Source: Lachnospiraceae bacterium (GTDB taxonomy: Bacteria > Bacillota_A > Clostridia > Lachnospirales > Lachnospiraceae). From it: a stretch of 7,315 nucleotides of DNA. Positions 6,193 to 7,315 of this stretch are shown here, piece by piece. The notes under the pieces were generated by a model. The model was not told the DNA's origin. It saw only the letters and a list, made by a program, of their open reading frames with translations, and searched no databases. The position numbers and the translations under genes were made by a program. The stretch's first letter is position 1, and each line of letters opens with the position of its first letter. The DNA is taken from contig JAGDBR010000262.1 in assembly GCA_017958935.1 (NCBI GenBank), positions 1-7,315 on the forward strand. The letters run 5' to 3'.

Positions 6193-6887
6193 TGGGATTC
6201 CTCCTTTGCGATCTCTCTCAACCGGCGCAGTCTGTGGTTGACTCCGGATTTACCGACGGGCGGGTCCAGATAGGTCCCGAGTTCCTCGATCGTGGCGTCC
6301 GGATATTGAAGCCTTAACAAGGCGATCTCCCGTAAAGAAGACGGCAGGTGTTCAAGTCCGATACGTTCTTCGATGAGACGGATGTCTTCTGTCTGCGACA
6401 CGCTGGCCGTCACCGATTTCTGCAGGTTCGCCGTCTCGCAGTTCACGCGGCGGTTCACGACGTTGCGCACGTCCTTGACGACCCGGATGTTCTCCAGGTC
6501 CAGGATCGAGGCGCTGGCCTGCATCAGTGCCAGAAGACTGACGATCTCGTCCCCGTCTTTTAAGTATACCACAGAATGCTTTCTTCTTTCAATCCTTTTT
6601 GCGTGAATATCAAACCCGGCCAGCAGTTCCTGCACGTGATCCGCAAGCGGCGCGTTCAGGCAGTCGATCTCCAGCTGGTAGAGTTTTTCGGGGTCGCTGA
6701 TCGTGCCCTGCGACAGGAAGAGCCCCCGCAGGAAAGCCCGTCTGCAGCACTTCTTCGACAGCGCCGCCCTTTTCCAGGCCTCCGGATCGTACGGGACCGT
6801 GAGCCCCAGAAGCAGCGCGTTCCTGCAATGATCCGCCTTGGTCTCCACGCCGGCGAGTTCTTTTTTCAGTTCGGATGAAAACGACAT
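6189..6887 (-). CDS. whiA: Short WhiA-family regulator lacking about one LAGLIDADG repeat
   Basis: A 232-residue member of the WhiA family. These are DNA-binding proteins with a degenerate LAGLIDADG homing-endonuclease fold and a C-terminal helix-turn-helix, linked to sporulation in actinomycetes and to division and metabolism in Bacillota. The usual length is about 310-320 residues. The N-terminus is normal (MSFSSELKKELAGVETK), but after about residue 29 the protein goes almost directly to SKKCCRRAFLRGLFLSQG (44-61), which normally lies near residue 115-130. The second repeat (about 44-125, including ERRKHSVVYLK), the linker RVVKDVRNVVNRRVNCETANL (135-155) and the HTH with GKSGVNHRLRRL (212-223) are kept. 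The frame is uninterrupted, so this is a clean in-frame shortening and not a frameshift. It begins 25 bp after rapZ with a modest AGGGA site 7 nt upstream and overlaps the HPr-like gene by 4 bp. It carries an internal promoter candidate. Confidence 0.9.
   Translation of the reverse strand: MSFSSELKKELAGVETKADHCRNALLLGLTVPYDPEAWKRAALSKKCCRRAFLRGLFLSQGTISDPEKLYQLEIDCLNAPLADHVQELLAGFDIHAKRIERRKHSVVYLKDGDEIVSLLALMQASASILDLENIRVVKDVRNVVNRRVNCETANLQKSVTASVSQTEDIRLIEERIGLEHLPSSLREIALLRLQYPDATIEELGTYLDPPVGKSGVNHRLRRLREIAKEESQ
6200..6207 (-). promoter_or_regulatory. Strong Shine-Dalgarno of the HPr-like gene, inside the whiA 3' end
   Basis: AAAGGAGG on the minus strand, 7 nt before the ATG at 6192, lies within the last whiA codons. 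It is the best ribosome binding site in the upstream half and much stronger than that of whiA. This suggests the HPr-like protein is made in excess over WhiA. Confidence 0.8.
6563..6592 (-). promoter_or_regulatory. Candidate sigma-A-type promoter with extended -10 inside whiA
   Basis: On the minus strand TTGAAA (6592-6587) and TATACT (6568-6563) are separated by 18 nt, and TGG directly precedes the -10, giving an extended TGnTATACT. Each hexamer matches the consensus at five of six positions. The site lies in an AT-rich island (about 6560-6605) built from codons otherwise rare in this window (AGA-AGA, TTA, GTA), inside whiA codons 98-111. Transcription would start near 6556, giving a leader of about 365 nt before the HPr-like gene, and would serve that gene, rarA and the genes beyond. 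The match is directly visible; activity is inferred. Confidence 0.55.
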
Positions 6888-6912
6888 GGCAATATCCCTG
6901 CGGTGCGCTTCG

Positions 6913-7315
6913 TCACCGTTTATCGATATCCTTGTGGATCAGGTTCCAGCCGTAGGCCGTATCCTGTTTCAGTTCATTGAACAGCGCGTTCGCGACGGCG
7001 ACGGACCGGTGCTTCCCGCCCGTGCAGCCGATCGCGACCGTCAGATGGTTCCTGCCCGTGCGGTCGAAGGCCGCGATCAGAAGCCGCAGGTCCTGCGCCG
7101 CGCATTCGAGCATCTTCCGCGCTTCGTCATTGTCCAGGACATAGGCGCTGACGGAAGCGTCGTTCCCGGTCAGGGGCTTCAGTTCCGGCACGTAATAGGG
7201 ATTCGGCAGGAAGCGCGCGTCGAACACGAAGTCCGCGTCGCGCGGGATGCCGTACCGGTAGCCGAAGGACATGACCGTCACGTTCAGGCTGTGGTAGACG
7301 CCCTTGTCGACGAAC
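6913..7315 (-). CDS. rapZ: RapZ/YvcJ family protein, C-terminal domain (cut by window edge)
   Basis: The last 133 residues of RapZ. The N-terminal P-loop ATP/GTP-binding domain would lie beyond 7315, and the frame is open to the edge (FVDKGVYHSLNVTVMSFGYR). In E. coli RapZ binds the GlmZ/GlmY small RNAs and glucosamine-6-phosphate through this C-terminal domain; in Bacillus the homologue YvcJ binds nucleotides and affects competence. Diagnostic blocks are SFGYRYGIPRDADFVFDARF, FLPNPYYVPELKPLTG and the family signature IGCTGGKHRSVAVA, then HKDIDKR at the end. The apparent start at 7281 (a GTG) is only an internal codon. The stop lies 25 bp before whiA. In Bacillus the gluconeogenesis factor yvcK separates these two genes; it is missing here. 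Identity is secure; which RNA or metabolite it binds in this organism is unknown. Confidence 0.93.
   Translation of the reverse strand, partial: FVDKGVYHSLNVTVMSFGYRYGIPRDADFVFDARFLPNPYYVPELKPLTGNDASVSAYVLDNDEARKMLECAAQDLRLLIAAFDRTGRNHLTVAIGCTGGKHRSVAVANALFNELKQDTAYGWNLIHKDIDKR

Overview
The window is chromosomal and GC-rich (about 60 % by eye). It comes from a low-copy housekeeping region of a bacterium, almost certainly a Bacillota (Firmicutes). The evidence is a rapZ-whiA-HPr-like gene order, which is the yvcJ-yvcL-crh neighbourhood of Bacillus and relatives, an HPr-family protein that keeps Ser46, and strong AGGAGG-type ribosome binding sites. The Erysipelotrichia or a neighbouring anaerobic, peptide-using lineage would fit, but that narrower placement is a guess. 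I see no rRNA, tRNA, CRISPR, insertion sequence, phage gene or attachment site.

All eight genes lie on the minus strand, so transcription runs from high to low coordinates. In transcription order they are: the C-terminal part of rapZ (cut by the window edge at 7315); whiA, which is unusually short; an HPr/Crh-like protein with Asp in place of the phosphoryl-accepting His15; rarA (AAA+ replication-recombination ATPase); an Xaa-Pro aminopeptidase (M24B); an M18 aminopeptidase; a family 2 membrane glycosyltransferase of the polyprenyl-phosphate type; and the N-terminal part of nnrD (NAD(P)H-hydrate dehydratase, cut at position 1). From rapZ to the M18 gene the junctions are 25 bp, -4 bp, -1 bp, 0 bp and +2 bp. 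A 61-bp gap holding a GC-rich hairpin precedes the glycosyltransferase, which in turn overlaps nnrD by 4 bp. There is no gene-free stretch over 300 bases and no recognisable rho-independent terminator, so the block reads as one long, translationally coupled operon, possibly re-initiated inside it.

The upstream half (7315-5938) is regulatory: RapZ, WhiA and the HPr-like protein. Compared with the classical cluster it is altered in three ways. yvcK is absent between rapZ and whiA. WhiA has lost roughly one LAGLIDADG repeat but keeps its helix-turn-helix half. The HPr-like protein cannot be a normal PTS phosphocarrier, though it keeps the Ser46 regulatory motif. A near-consensus sigma-A-type promoter with an extended -10 sits inside whiA in an AT-rich island and could give the HPr-like gene and everything downstream their own transcription. 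A 12-bp hairpin lies in the first codons of rarA. The downstream half is genome maintenance (RarA), peptide turnover (two complementary aminopeptidases), envelope lipid-linked sugar chemistry (GT2) and metabolite repair (NnrD). I found no evidence of a defence or mobile system. The items most worth follow-up are the remodelled rapZ-whiA-HPr block and its internal control signals.
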